Shown here: in pieces, positions 1 to 6,467 of the stretch | Layout: the number at the start of each line of letters is the position of its first letter | Position numbering within the stretch: position 1 is the stretch's first letter | Assembly: GCA_024405255.1 (NCBI GenBank) | Contig: JAKSOY010000156.1 | Coordinates: forward strand, 1 to 10,844 | Source of the DNA: Kiritimatiellia bacterium | GTDB taxonomy: Bacteria; Verrucomicrobiota; Kiritimatiellia; RFP12; UBA1067 | Direction of reading: 5' to 3' | Length of the DNA stretch: 10,844 nt | Translations under genes and position numbers: made by a program | Notes under the pieces: generated by a model | The model's database searches: none | Told to the model about the DNA's origin: nothing | What the model saw: only the letters and a program-made list of their open reading frames with translations

Positions 1-35
1 AATGCCCCAAGGCAATTTTTAATCGTCTGTTTCAT
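1..35 (-). CDS. Partial unknown gene, N-terminal codons only
   Basis: The first eleven codons of a gene that runs off the left edge are visible, reading MKQTIKNCLGA. An ATG at 33-35 follows an AAAAGGG Shine-Dalgarno site (45-51) by 9 nt. A strong extended -10 box (63-71) places the likely transcription start near 56. An in-frame ATG at 42-44 abuts the Shine-Dalgarno site, so it is too close to be the main start. The lysine-containing beginning could open a signal peptide, but too little is present to tell. The gene starts 77 nt beyond the panD stop and has its own promoter, so it is probably not part of the clp operon. Function is unknown. Promoter, ribosome site and start agree, which is why it is listed. 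Confidence 0.5.
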   Translation of the reverse strand, partial: MKQTIKNCLGA

Positions 36-62
36 CGGGTTCATCCCTTTTGCTAGACTAGG

Positions 63-71
63 ATTATAGCA
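63..71 (-). promoter_or_regulatory. Extended -10 promoter for the left-edge gene
   Basis: Read on the minus strand the sequence is TGCTATAAT, a perfect -10 hexamer with the TGn extension. A TTAACA hexamer (88-93) matches the -35 consensus at 5 of 6 positions but with a long 19-nt spacer; a 17-nt spacer gives a poor -35. The predicted start site near 56 leaves a leader of about 20 nt carrying the AAAAGGG ribosome site. The same 9-mer recurs before the Nudix gene. Confidence 0.6.
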
Positions 72-112
72 AAAAACAGACGACTTGTGTTAACGACTTT
101 TTTGACGAAAAC

Positions 113-466
113 CTACTGGCGGATGCGATTGCCTTGATCTTCAAAAAAGACGACGCGCGGCTGGTGCGTGCGCGCCTCCTCGGGCATGAACTGTCCAAAG
201 GACATCACGATGAGGCGGTCGCCGACTTTGCCGAGATGGGCGGCCGCACCGTTCAGGCAGCAGATGCCCGAACCGCGCGGCCCCGGAATGACGTACGTCT
301 CGAAACGGTTGCCGTTCTCGACGTCGGCACAGAGAATCTTCTCGTTGTTGTAGAGGCCGGCGGCCTCCATCAGATCCTCGGCCACGGTCAGCGAACCAAT
401 GTAGTCCAGGCACGCCTCCGTGACGCGGATGCGGTGCAGCTTGCTCCGCAACAGCGTAACCGTCAT
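113..466 (-). CDS. panD: Aspartate 1-decarboxylase (pyruvoyl enzyme)
   Basis: PanD decarboxylates L-aspartate to beta-alanine for cytoplasmic pantothenate and CoA synthesis. The 117-residue length is normal for the family. The self-cleavage site Gly24-Ser25 is present in the context YIGS; Ser25 becomes the pyruvoyl cofactor. Other family residues sit at their usual numbers: Lys9, Arg54, Tyr58 and Asn72 in the NGAAAH motif (72-77). The C-terminal region has the expected EEART and FFE elements. The ATG lies in the overlap ATGA with the clpX stop, and a strong GAGGAGGGAC ribosome site (471-480) lies inside the end of clpX, so translation is probably coupled. This position after clpX is unusual, since panD more often sits with panB and panC. 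The enzyme looks intact. Identification is firm; the regulatory meaning of the location is inference. Confidence 0.95.
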   Translation of the reverse strand: MTVTLLRSKLHRIRVTEACLDYIGSLTVAEDLMEAAGLYNNEKILCADVENGNRFETYVIPGPRGSGICCLNGAAAHLGKVGDRLIVMSFGQFMPEEARTHQPRVVFFEDQGNRIRQ

Positions 467-1764
467 TTAAGTCCCTCCTCCACCATCTGCGCCGTCACCG
501 TGATCGGCCTCTCGGCCTTGGTATCCGCCGCTTCATACATGATGTTCGTCATCACCTTTTCCATCGCCGCACGCAGGCCGCGCGCACCCGTCTTGCGCGC
601 CAGGGCATTACGCGCCAACGCCCGCAGGGCATCCGGCTCGAACGTGAGCTTCACGTGGTCCATCGCCAGCAGCTTCTGGTATTGCTTCACCAGGCAGTTC
701 TTCGGCTCCGTCAACACGCGCACCAGATCGTCCTCGCTCAACTCGCCCATCGCCGTGATGACGGGAAGACGCCCCGTGAACTCGGGGATGAGGCCGAATT
801 TGATGAGATCTTCAGGATGGACGTTTCGCTTCGCCTTGTCGACGTTCTGCACCGAGGTCTCCGCCTTCGGCGCCCCGTCGGCTCCCGCCGCCTCGAAACC
901 GATGACCGACTTGCCCTGGCGGTCGGCAATGATCTTGTCGAGGCCCACAAAGGCGCCACCCACGATGAAGAGGATGTTCGAAGTGTCGACCTCGATGTAT
1001 TCCATGTCGGGGTGCTTGCGTCCGCCCTTCGGCGGGAATCGGCACACCGTCCCTTCAAGGATCTTCAACAGCGCCTGCTGCACGCCTTCACCCGAAACAT
1101 CGCGCGTGATGGACACATTCTCCGTGCGCGAGGCGATCTTGTCGATTTCATCAATGTAGATGATGCCGCGCTTCGTCAGCTCCACATCGCCGTTCGCGTT
1201 CTGCCACAGATAGCGCACCACGTTTTCAACGTCTTCGCCCACGTAGCCCGCTTCCGTCAACGTCGTCGCATCGCCAATGGCGAACGGCACCTTGAGCAGT
1301 TTCGCAAGCGTCCGGGCAAAGAGCGTCTTGCCGCAGCCCGTCGGACCGATCAGCAGAATATTGGACTTCTCGATCTCGACATCCGCAAACTCCGGCGACG
1401 CGGCTTCCTTTCTATCCGCGCTCTCCAATCGACGATAGTGGTTGTGTACGGCGACGGAGAGAATCCGCTTCGTTTCATCGTGGCCAATGACGTACTTGTC
1501 GAGAAATTCCTTGATCTCACGCGGCGAAGGCACCGGTCCCAACGCTGGCGGGGGCGCGGATTTCTTCTTCGTCACGGATCCGCCCGCACGCGGCACGCCG
1601 GACTTTTCATGCACATCGTCGATGAACTCGTTCACCTCACGCGCACAATCTTCGCAAATGGCCGCATTCTCTCCCGGAATGACGAGAACCCCGTCTTCGA
1701 GGCCTCGACCACAAAATGAGCAATGCATGTCGTCCGGCGGACGCGTGGAACTTTTACGCGGCAT
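463..1764 (-). CDS. clpX: ATP-dependent Clp protease ATP-binding subunit ClpX
   Basis: ClpX is the AAA+ unfoldase that recognises tagged proteins and feeds them to ClpP. Numbering from the ATG at 1764 (433 aa), the N-terminal zinc-binding domain has Cys15, Cys18, Cys37 and Cys40. The Walker A motif GPTGCGKT is at 140-147, followed by the GYVGEDVE pore loop, the Walker B segment IIYIDEID, the GGRKHP loop, an IGF element for ClpP docking, and the sensor-2 motif GARGLR near the C-terminus. The frame extends upstream to a TTG at 1789-1791, but the ATG at 1762-1764 is chosen because a GAGGA Shine-Dalgarno site (1769-1773) lies 4-5 nt before it. That site overlaps the clpP stop, and only 7 nt separate the genes. 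The TGA stop overlaps the panD ATG. No lon gene follows, unlike many tig-clpP-clpX clusters. Complete and apparently functional. Confidence 0.97.
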   Translation of the reverse strand: MPRKSSTRPPDDMHCSFCGRGLEDGVLVIPGENAAICEDCAREVNEFIDDVHEKSGVPRAGGSVTKKKSAPPPALGPVPSPREIKEFLDKYVIGHDETKRILSVAVHNHYRRLESADRKEAASPEFADVEIEKSNILLIGPTGCGKTLFARTLAKLLKVPFAIGDATTLTEAGYVGEDVENVVRYLWQNANGDVELTKRGIIYIDEIDKIASRTENVSITRDVSGEGVQQALLKILEGTVCRFPPKGGRKHPDMEYIEVDTSNILFIVGGAFVGLDKIIADRQGKSVIGFEAAGADGAPKAETSVQNVDKAKRNVHPEDLIKFGLIPEFTGRLPVITAMGELSEDDLVRVLTEPKNCLVKQYQKLLAMDHVKLTFEPDALRALARNALARKTGARGLRAAMEKVMTNIMYEAADTKAERPITVTAQMVEEGLK

Positions 1765-1771
1765 AATATCC

Positions 1772-2374
1772 TCAAGCCTTCTTAGGAACAAGCACCTTGT
1801 CGATGAGCCCCCACGAGCAAGCCTCTTCGGCGCTCATGAAGTGGTCGCGATCCGTATCGCGAACGACGTTTTCCATCGGCTGACCCGAATGGGACGAAAG
1901 AATCTCGTTGAGTTTCTGCTTGAGGCGGAGGATTTCCTGGCAGGTGATTTCAATGTCGCTGGCCTTGCCTTCCGCGCCGCCCCACGGCTGGTGGATCATG
2001 ATACGCGCATTCGGCAGCGCGAAGCGGCGGCCCTTCGCCCCCGCCGTCAACAACACCGCGCCCATCGACGCCGCCTGGCCGATGCAGTAGGTCGCCACCG
2101 GGCACGAAATGAACTGCATCGTGTCGTAGATGGCGAGGCCCGCCGTGACACTGCCGCCCGGCGAGTTGATGTACATCGAGATTTCCTTCTTCGGATCCTG
2201 CGCCTGCAGGAAGAGAAGCTGGGCCACGATGAGATTCGCCGAATCATCGTTCACCTCGCCGCCCAACAGCACAATACGATCCTGCATGAGACGGCTATAG
2301 ATATCGTAGGAACGTTCGCCACGGCTCGTCTGCTCGACGACCATCGGCACCAGATAGGATTTCTCGTTTGACAT
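1772..2374 (-). CDS. clpP: ATP-dependent Clp protease proteolytic subunit ClpP
   Basis: ClpP is the serine peptidase that forms the tetradecameric chamber of ClpXP. The protein has 200 residues. The catalytic triad is Ser103 in GQAASMG, His128 in MIHQPWGG, and Asp177 in the RDTDRD segment. The [15 protein letters not shown] stretch (70-84) is also typical. The short N-terminal segment ([19 protein letters not shown]) resembles family propeptide and early mature sequence. The ATG at 2374 follows an AAGGAAG ribosome site by about 9 nt. It lies 196 nt downstream of tig, and I found no convincing promoter in that gap, so it may be read from the tig promoter or from a site I cannot recognise. clpX follows 7 nt after the stop. 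Identification is very secure. Confidence 0.97.
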   Translation of the reverse strand: MSNEKSYLVPMVVEQTSRGERSYDIYSRLMQDRIVLLGGEVNDDSANLIVAQLLFLQAQDPKKEISMYINSPGGSVTAGLAIYDTMQFISCPVATYCIGQAASMGAVLLTAGAKGRRFALPNARIMIHQPWGGAEGKASDIEITCQEILRLKQKLNEILSSHSGQPMENVVRDTDRDHFMSAEEACSWGLIDKVLVPKKA

Positions 2375-2570
2375 TTTTTGACTTCCTTATGTGATAAAGT
2401 TGGACGTTGACTGCTGTTGTCGAAAGGACTCACTCGCCCCCGTCCTCACTTGGAAAAACGAAGCACCGACTCAAAAACTTACGGCACATCGGAAAAAAAT
2501 TCCAAGAGAACGACACCAGCCTTCAACGCCCAACTTGTCCACTCGCATTCAAGCGACAACCGGCTCGGCC

Positions 2571-3872
2571 TTACTTGGCTTCCGCCAGCACGAGGTCAAG
2601 CGCCTTCTCGGCACGGATCTGCTCGCGATAGAGAGCTTCCTGGCCCTGGCCGGCAAGCTGCTTGCGCAGATCGTCCACCGTCACCTGGCCATTGGAATTG
2701 CCCGCGATCTTCTCGAGACCGGCCGTCACGTCCGCGTCGGACGCCTCGATCTTCTCTTCCTTGGCAATGCCGAGGAGGATGTACGAGAGGCGCACCTGAC
2801 GCGTCGCGTCCGCTTCGGCGTCCGCGAGGATCTTGTCACGGTTCTGCTCGATGTACTCGGCCGACATGCCCTGCGCACGCTGCGCGAGCTCCTGGAGGTT
2901 GCTCTGCGTCTGACGCGCCACGAGAGACGGCGGCACCGCGAAGTCGGCCTTCTTCAGGAGCAGCTCGATCGCCTGGTTCTTGCGGCCTTCGAGCTCCATC
3001 GCCTTCGCATCCTTCTCCATCTGCTCGCGGAACTGCGTGCGCAGCACATCGAGCGACTCGACCTTCGCGGCTTCGACGAACGCCTTGTCATCCGGCAGCG
3101 TACGACGGCGGAACGCCTTCACGGTCACCGTGTACACGCACTTCTTGCCCTTGATGGCCTCCGGCGCATTGTCCTTCGGGAACTTGACCTTGATGTCGTC
3201 CTTCGTCTCACCGGCCTTCATGCCCTTGAGCGCTTCGAGGATTTCAGGGCGGAAGCGGCCCTCTTCGAGCTGCGTCCAGAAACCCGTACCGCTGCAGACG
3301 GCCTTCTGCTCGGGAATGACTTCCGCGAGGGGCGTCTTGCCCTTGGCATCGAGCGCACCGGCGTAGTCGATCTGCACGAAGTCGCCATCCGCGATCACAT
3401 CGCCTTCCTTGGCGTCTTCAAACTTCGCAAACGCCTTGCGGAAACTCTCGAGACGCTCCGTCACCTGCTCGTCGGTCACCTTCGTGTCGCCTTCCTTGAT
3501 GGCGAGCTTCTTGTACTTCGGCAATTCGAAGTCCGGCTTGACTTCCACGAGCGCCGTGCAGGAGAATCCCGTCTCCTGCGAGAAGAGCGGATCGGTGACG
3601 TTCTGAAGGTTGATCGCCGCGATTTCAGCCTGTTCAAGAGCCTTCGGATAGAACTCGCGGAAGCACTCCTGCTCGCACTCGCGCGTGATTTCCTGCTGGA
3701 ACTTCTGCTTGATGATCGCCAGCGGCACCTTGCCCTTACGGAAGCCCGGCAGCGACGCCTCACGGAGGAACATGCCCATCACCTTCTTGTAGACGGGCTT
3801 GACCTCTTCAGCATCGACCTTGATGGAGAGCGCCATCACGCAAGGGCTGGACTCTTTTTTCTCGAACGTCAT
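2571..3872 (-). CDS. tig: Trigger factor, ribosome-associated chaperone
   Basis: Trigger factor binds the ribosome exit tunnel and helps nascent chains fold. The 433-aa product has the usual three-domain layout. An N-terminal ribosome-binding domain carries the signature GFRKGKVP at 43-50. A central FKBP-type peptidyl-prolyl isomerase domain covers roughly residues 150-245 (GDFVQIDYAGALDAKG onward). A long helical C-terminal chaperone domain ends in RAEKALDLVLAEAK. The ATG at 3872 follows an AGAAAGG ribosome site and a predicted extended -10 promoter (3907-3915). The order tig-clpP-clpX is widely conserved and supports the call. The PPIase region looks divergent from enterobacterial sequences, so I would not assert isomerase activity. 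Complete gene. Confidence 0.95.
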   Translation of the reverse strand: MTFEKKESSPCVMALSIKVDAEEVKPVYKKVMGMFLREASLPGFRKGKVPLAIIKQKFQQEITRECEQECFREFYPKALEQAEIAAINLQNVTDPLFSQETGFSCTALVEVKPDFELPKYKKLAIKEGDTKVTDEQVTERLESFRKAFAKFEDAKEGDVIADGDFVQIDYAGALDAKGKTPLAEVIPEQKAVCSGTGFWTQLEEGRFRPEILEALKGMKAGETKDDIKVKFPKDNAPEAIKGKKCVYTVTVKAFRRRTLPDDKAFVEAAKVESLDVLRTQFREQMEKDAKAMELEGRKNQAIELLLKKADFAVPPSLVARQTQSNLQELAQRAQGMSAEYIEQNRDKILADAEADATRQVRLSYILLGIAKEEKIEASDADVTAGLEKIAGNSNGQVTVDDLRKQLAGQGQEALYREQIRAEKALDLVLAEAK

Positions 3873-3906
3873 TTGATTTTGCCTTTCTCTAAAAAATGGA
3901 ACACAT

Positions 3907-3915
3907 ATTTTATCA
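3907..3915 (-). promoter_or_regulatory. Predicted tig promoter (extended -10)
   Basis: On the minus strand the sequence TGATAAAAT combines a TGn extension with a -10 hexamer TAAAAT (5 of 6 to consensus). A TCGTCA hexamer 17 nt upstream matches the -35 consensus at 4 of 6 positions. The predicted start lies about 28 nt before the tig ATG, leaving room for the AAAGG ribosome site. The surroundings are strongly AT-rich against a GC-rich genome, as expected of a promoter. Confidence 0.5.
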
Positions 3916-3932
3916 AAAATTCGGTTTTTTGA

Positions 3933-3966
3933 CGAGGGGGAAATTGCAGTGACATTTCCCCCCTCG
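3933..3966. repeat. Strong GC-rich hairpin between the 698-aa gene and tig
   Basis: The arms are CGAGGGGGAAAT (3933-3944) and ATTTCCCCCCTCG (3954-3966), pairing over 12 bp with a one-base bulge and a 9-nt loop. It lies about 70 nt past the stop of the 698-aa gene and just upstream of the tig promoter. It could end transcription of the preceding operon, but on the minus strand it is followed by TCAAAAAA, not a T-run, so it is not a canonical intrinsic terminator. A protein-binding site is the alternative. Confidence 0.55.
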
Positions 3967-3985
3967 CAGAGGCCGATTTCGTCCG

Positions 3986-4030
3986 CGTCGAACCCGCGTC
4001 GTCTCGTCGGCGGCGGGCTTCGCTTCGACG
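3986..4030 (-). other. Possible 3' stem-loop after the 698-aa gene
   Basis: CGTCGAA (3986-3992) pairs with TTCGACG (4024-4030), and stacked on it CCCGC (3993-3997) pairs with GCGGG (4013-4017), with a six-base bulge on one side. It starts 7 nt after the TAG stop of the 698-aa gene in the transcript. No T-run follows, so a terminator role is uncertain; it may protect the mRNA 3' end. GC-rich sequence forms such stems by chance more readily than average. Confidence 0.3.
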
Positions 4031-4037
4031 ACCGGAC

Positions 4038-6134
4038 CTATTCGCAGAGCATGATGCGGCGGGCCTCGTCGAGCGTCTTCACGTGGAAAACGTTCGGTCC
4101 CTTCTCGCTGCCCTTGTTTTCCGGGTCGAGTTCGATCACGCGGCCGCCCTGGCGAATGAAATCGTGGACGAGGCGCATATAGCCACCCGGTTCGGGGAAC
4201 GGGAAGAAGAGGACGTCGATATGGTCCAGCAGCCCCTGGTTCACCTCGTACGGCGTCACGGGCCGCACATCGAACCGCGGATCCTTCACCATCGACATGC
4301 CGAAAGCGAAACCGTCTTTCGTCGCCGTCTCCATGCAATACGCCACCTTGAGCGCCCCCGGCTTGTGGACGGGATAGACCGGCTCGGCCGGACACCCCGT
4401 CAGATATTTGAGGAAGCTCTTGGGCAGGTCGCGCGTACTTTCCGAACACTCGGGATGAATCGCACACGCGAGGACCTTGCCTTTGCCGAAACGGCCGCCC
4501 ACGATCGCCGCCGCGCCGCTCATCGGACGGATGTCGCCACCCGCAAACGTGTTCACCACATGGCCGTGGTAGTAGGCAAGGACGCGCAGGTCGGAATCCG
4601 CCGGCACGGCATCGGGCACCATCACCGGACCGCCCCAGTAGAGGATCTGCCGGAGCGAGTCGGGTTCGTACCCCAGCATCTCCTTCGCATCCTTCGTGAA
4701 GCGCACGTTCATCTCGCACCATCCGCGATAGGGCTGGTTCGGCATGTTCACAAACGGTACAAGCGCGAACCGCGGACGCTTCGCATTCGCCGTCTGCAAT
4801 GCCGAGAACGTGCCCGCGCAGATGCCGTAGTAGGCACCGCCCTGGCGCACGAAATTCGTCACGGCGGCACGTCCTTCCGCCCCCACCACGCGCTCCTGTA
4901 CGCCGATGGGGCCGCCACACATCAAGAGCAGGTCGAAGTCCTTCGCGTTGACCACGTTCTTCGCAATGTCGTTGCGGTCGACGAACGTCACATCATAGCG
5001 CGGCGAACAGGCGAGCAGCTTCGTGATGTTCCAGCACTCGGCGCAGCTCACGCCCCAGTCGGCATACACGGCCGCACGCACGATGCGCTCATTCGCAGGC
5101 GCCGCCGCACGCAGGACCGCCATGGCCGCAGACGGTGCCAGCACCTTGCCGCCACGCGCCGTAAATTCGGCGAATTGCGGTCCCTTCACCGTCGCGCCCG
5201 CCGGCACCACGAGCGCGTCCTGATGACGCAGCAGACCTTCGTCGACACGGCCCTGATCGAGGATCTCCACATCGGCAACGCCGCTCGCGAACAGTTCGAG
5301 GAACTGCTTGACCGTCTCGCCCGACCAGGACCCGTCGCAGAAGAAACCGACCGAAAGCTGTCCGCGTCGGCGCTGCGCCGTCTTCTTGAGCGTCAGCGGC
5401 GTCTCCAGCACATACGACAGCACGCCCTGCACGATATCGAACGTCTGCACGTTGTATTCAGGGTTGTCCGCAACCACCGCGAGGCGTCCCTTCCCGTAAG
5501 TGCCCACCAACAGACACGAGGTACCGGTCATCGTCGGCGCCGGACCCGGATCGACCGGATTGATGTTGCCGACGAATGTCGCCACCGATTCGACCTGCGC
5601 CTCGGGTACGGGCGTACCGGCCACGAGGTTCGGTCCGCAATTGTACCACACGCGGCGCGAACCCGCCCCGACACCGAGAAGTTCCTTCGCACGCGCCGTA
5701 AAGCGCGTCGACAGCTGCGTCCCGTTACGCGGCGGCTCCTTTTGCGTCGTCCAGGGGACAAGCCCCAAACCGACGCCGCCTTGAATGAGCAGACGCGCCC
5801 CCGCCGCCGAACCGATGCACGCGCCGCCATTGGAAATGAAGGCTTTGAGTTTCGCACCGCCCTCGGGTCCGAGCGCAGCCGCCTGACGCGCCGCATCGCC
5901 GTCCGGCAGCACGAGAAGCGCCATGTCGTTCAATGCGCCCGCGCGAATCGCCGCCCCGTCAACGCCCGTCACCGTGAGTTCGCTCACGCCGCCCAGGACC
6001 TGCAGCCAGCGCGCGGGTCCCACGCCCTGCACGCCGTCGCCCACGAACACGCCCACCTTCGCGCCCCACACGCTCGCCGCGAACAGCGTCGCCACGGCAT
6101 ACGCCATCAACCGAACCTTGCCCATCGTCTTCAT
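4038..6134 (-). CDS. Secreted protein with four glutamine-amidotransferase-like modules (BPL_N/DJ-1 type)
   Basis: Function is not known. The 698-aa product starts at the ATG 6134 after an AAGGAG ribosome site and has an N-terminal signal peptide (residues 1-24, hydrophobic core AYAVATLFAASVWG). The rest reads as four class-I glutamine-amidotransferase-like Rossmann modules. Full-length modules lie at about 26-250 and 351-580, and each is followed by a half module (about 258-345 and 594-698). Each has a matching F-x-x-x-GG strand-turn (99-104, 324-329, 428-433, 659-664). Only the third keeps a plausible triad: Cys439 in YGICAG, His560 and Glu562 in HPE. The first has Ser109 in place of the cysteine and Asn224 in place of the histidine. 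The full modules resemble the biotin-protein-ligase N-terminal family (motifs YNCGP/YWGGP and YGKG/FGKG). It lies 60 nt after the zinc-ribbon gene and may belong to the rhaD operon. Substrate unknown. Confidence 0.8.
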   Translation of the reverse strand: MKTMGKVRLMAYAVATLFAASVWGAKVGVFVGDGVQGVGPARWLQVLGGVSELTVTGVDGAAIRAGALNDMALLVLPDGDAARQAAALGPEGGAKLKAFISNGGACIGSAAGARLLIQGGVGLGLVPWTTQKEPPRNGTQLSTRFTARAKELLGVGAGSRRVWYNCGPNLVAGTPVPEAQVESVATFVGNINPVDPGPAPTMTGTSCLLVGTYGKGRLAVVADNPEYNVQTFDIVQGVLSYVLETPLTLKKTAQRRRGQLSVGFFCDGSWSGETVKQFLELFASGVADVEILDQGRVDEGLLRHQDALVVPAGATVKGPQFAEFTARGGKVLAPSAAMAVLRAAAPANERIVRAAVYADWGVSCAECWNITKLLACSPRYDVTFVDRNDIAKNVVNAKDFDLLLMCGGPIGVQERVVGAEGRAAVTNFVRQGGAYYGICAGTFSALQTANAKRPRFALVPFVNMPNQPYRGWCEMNVRFTKDAKEMLGYEPDSLRQILYWGGPVMVPDAVPADSDLRVLAYYHGHVVNTFAGGDIRPMSGAAAIVGGRFGKGKVLACAIHPECSESTRDLPKSFLKYLTGCPAEPVYPVHKPGALKVAYCMETATKDGFAFGMSMVKDPRFDVRPVTPYEVNQGLLDHIDVLFFPFPEPGGYMRLVHDFIRQGGRVIELDPENKGSEKGPNVFHVKTLDEARRIMLCE

Positions 6135-6194
6135 TGTACTCCTTACTCGTATAAAAGAATCCTGTCGCCGCACAACGCACGGCTTCCACGGTCT

Positions 6195-6443
6195 CTAGAC
6201 GTCGATGACGTCTTGCGTGCGTCCGCACTTGGGACAGAACCGCGCCCCGTCGGGGAGGCGCGTTCCGCATTTGTAGCAGCGCGCCGCCGACGCTGCCGGT
6301 GCCGCATCGTCGGACTCGCCGCGACGGCGCGGGGTCGACTTCGACGAATCCTTCAGCGCATGAAGGAAACGAATCAGGGGATGCGCAAAAAAGAGCAGCA
6401 GCAGGCCGACGACAATGACAATCTGCCAAAATCCGGGACGCAT
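6195..6443 (-). CDS. Small TatA-like membrane protein with C-terminal zinc ribbon
   Basis: This 82-aa protein starts with one membrane helix (FWQIVIVVGLLLLFF, residues 5-19). A short basic segment and a disordered Ser/Arg/Ala linker follow, then a zinc ribbon with Cys56, Cys59, Cys70 and Cys73 (CYKCG...CPKCG, 10 residues between the pairs). The helix start resembles the TatA/TatB N-terminus (xFWQ plus hydrophobic run), but the FG hinge of TatA is replaced by FFAHP and the following amphipathic helix is short, so a protein-translocation role is not established. The ATG at 6443 follows AAGGGAAG by about 8 nt. It lies 24 nt after the coiled-coil gene, which suggests co-transcription. It could equally be a generic zinc-ribbon membrane protein. 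Function unknown. Confidence 0.75.
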   Translation of the reverse strand: MRPGFWQIVIVVGLLLLFFAHPLIRFLHALKDSSKSTPRRRGESDDAAPAASAARCYKCGTRLPDGARFCPKCGRTQDVIDV

Positions 6444-6467
6444 GGCGATTCTTCCCTTGTCAATCGG

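Noticed and set aside
1765..1791. Upstream TTG start of clpX inside clpP
   Set aside because: It adds nine residues that are not typical of ClpX, and no ribosome site precedes it, whereas the ATG at 1764 has GAGGA at good spacing.
2449..2506. Inverted repeat CTTGGAA/TTCCAAG between tig and clpP
   Set aside because: Only 7 bp with a 44-nt spacer and no T-run; expected by chance in a spacer of this size.
2391..3932. A 513-codon open frame on the plus strand
   Set aside because: It is antisense to trigger factor, whose family signature is clear. Its composition (Leu, Arg, Glu, His) is typical of a shadow frame.
3913..4920. A 335-codon minus-strand frame overlapping the 698-aa gene
   Set aside because: It lies out of frame within the four-module gene and is Arg/Gly-rich without motifs or a ribosome site.
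6134..6195. Possible promoter (TTGTGC, 16 nt, TATACG) before the 698-aa gene
   Set aside because: Only 3 of 6 and 4 of 6 consensus matches without a TGn extension; too weak to list, though it leaves open that this gene is transcribed separately.
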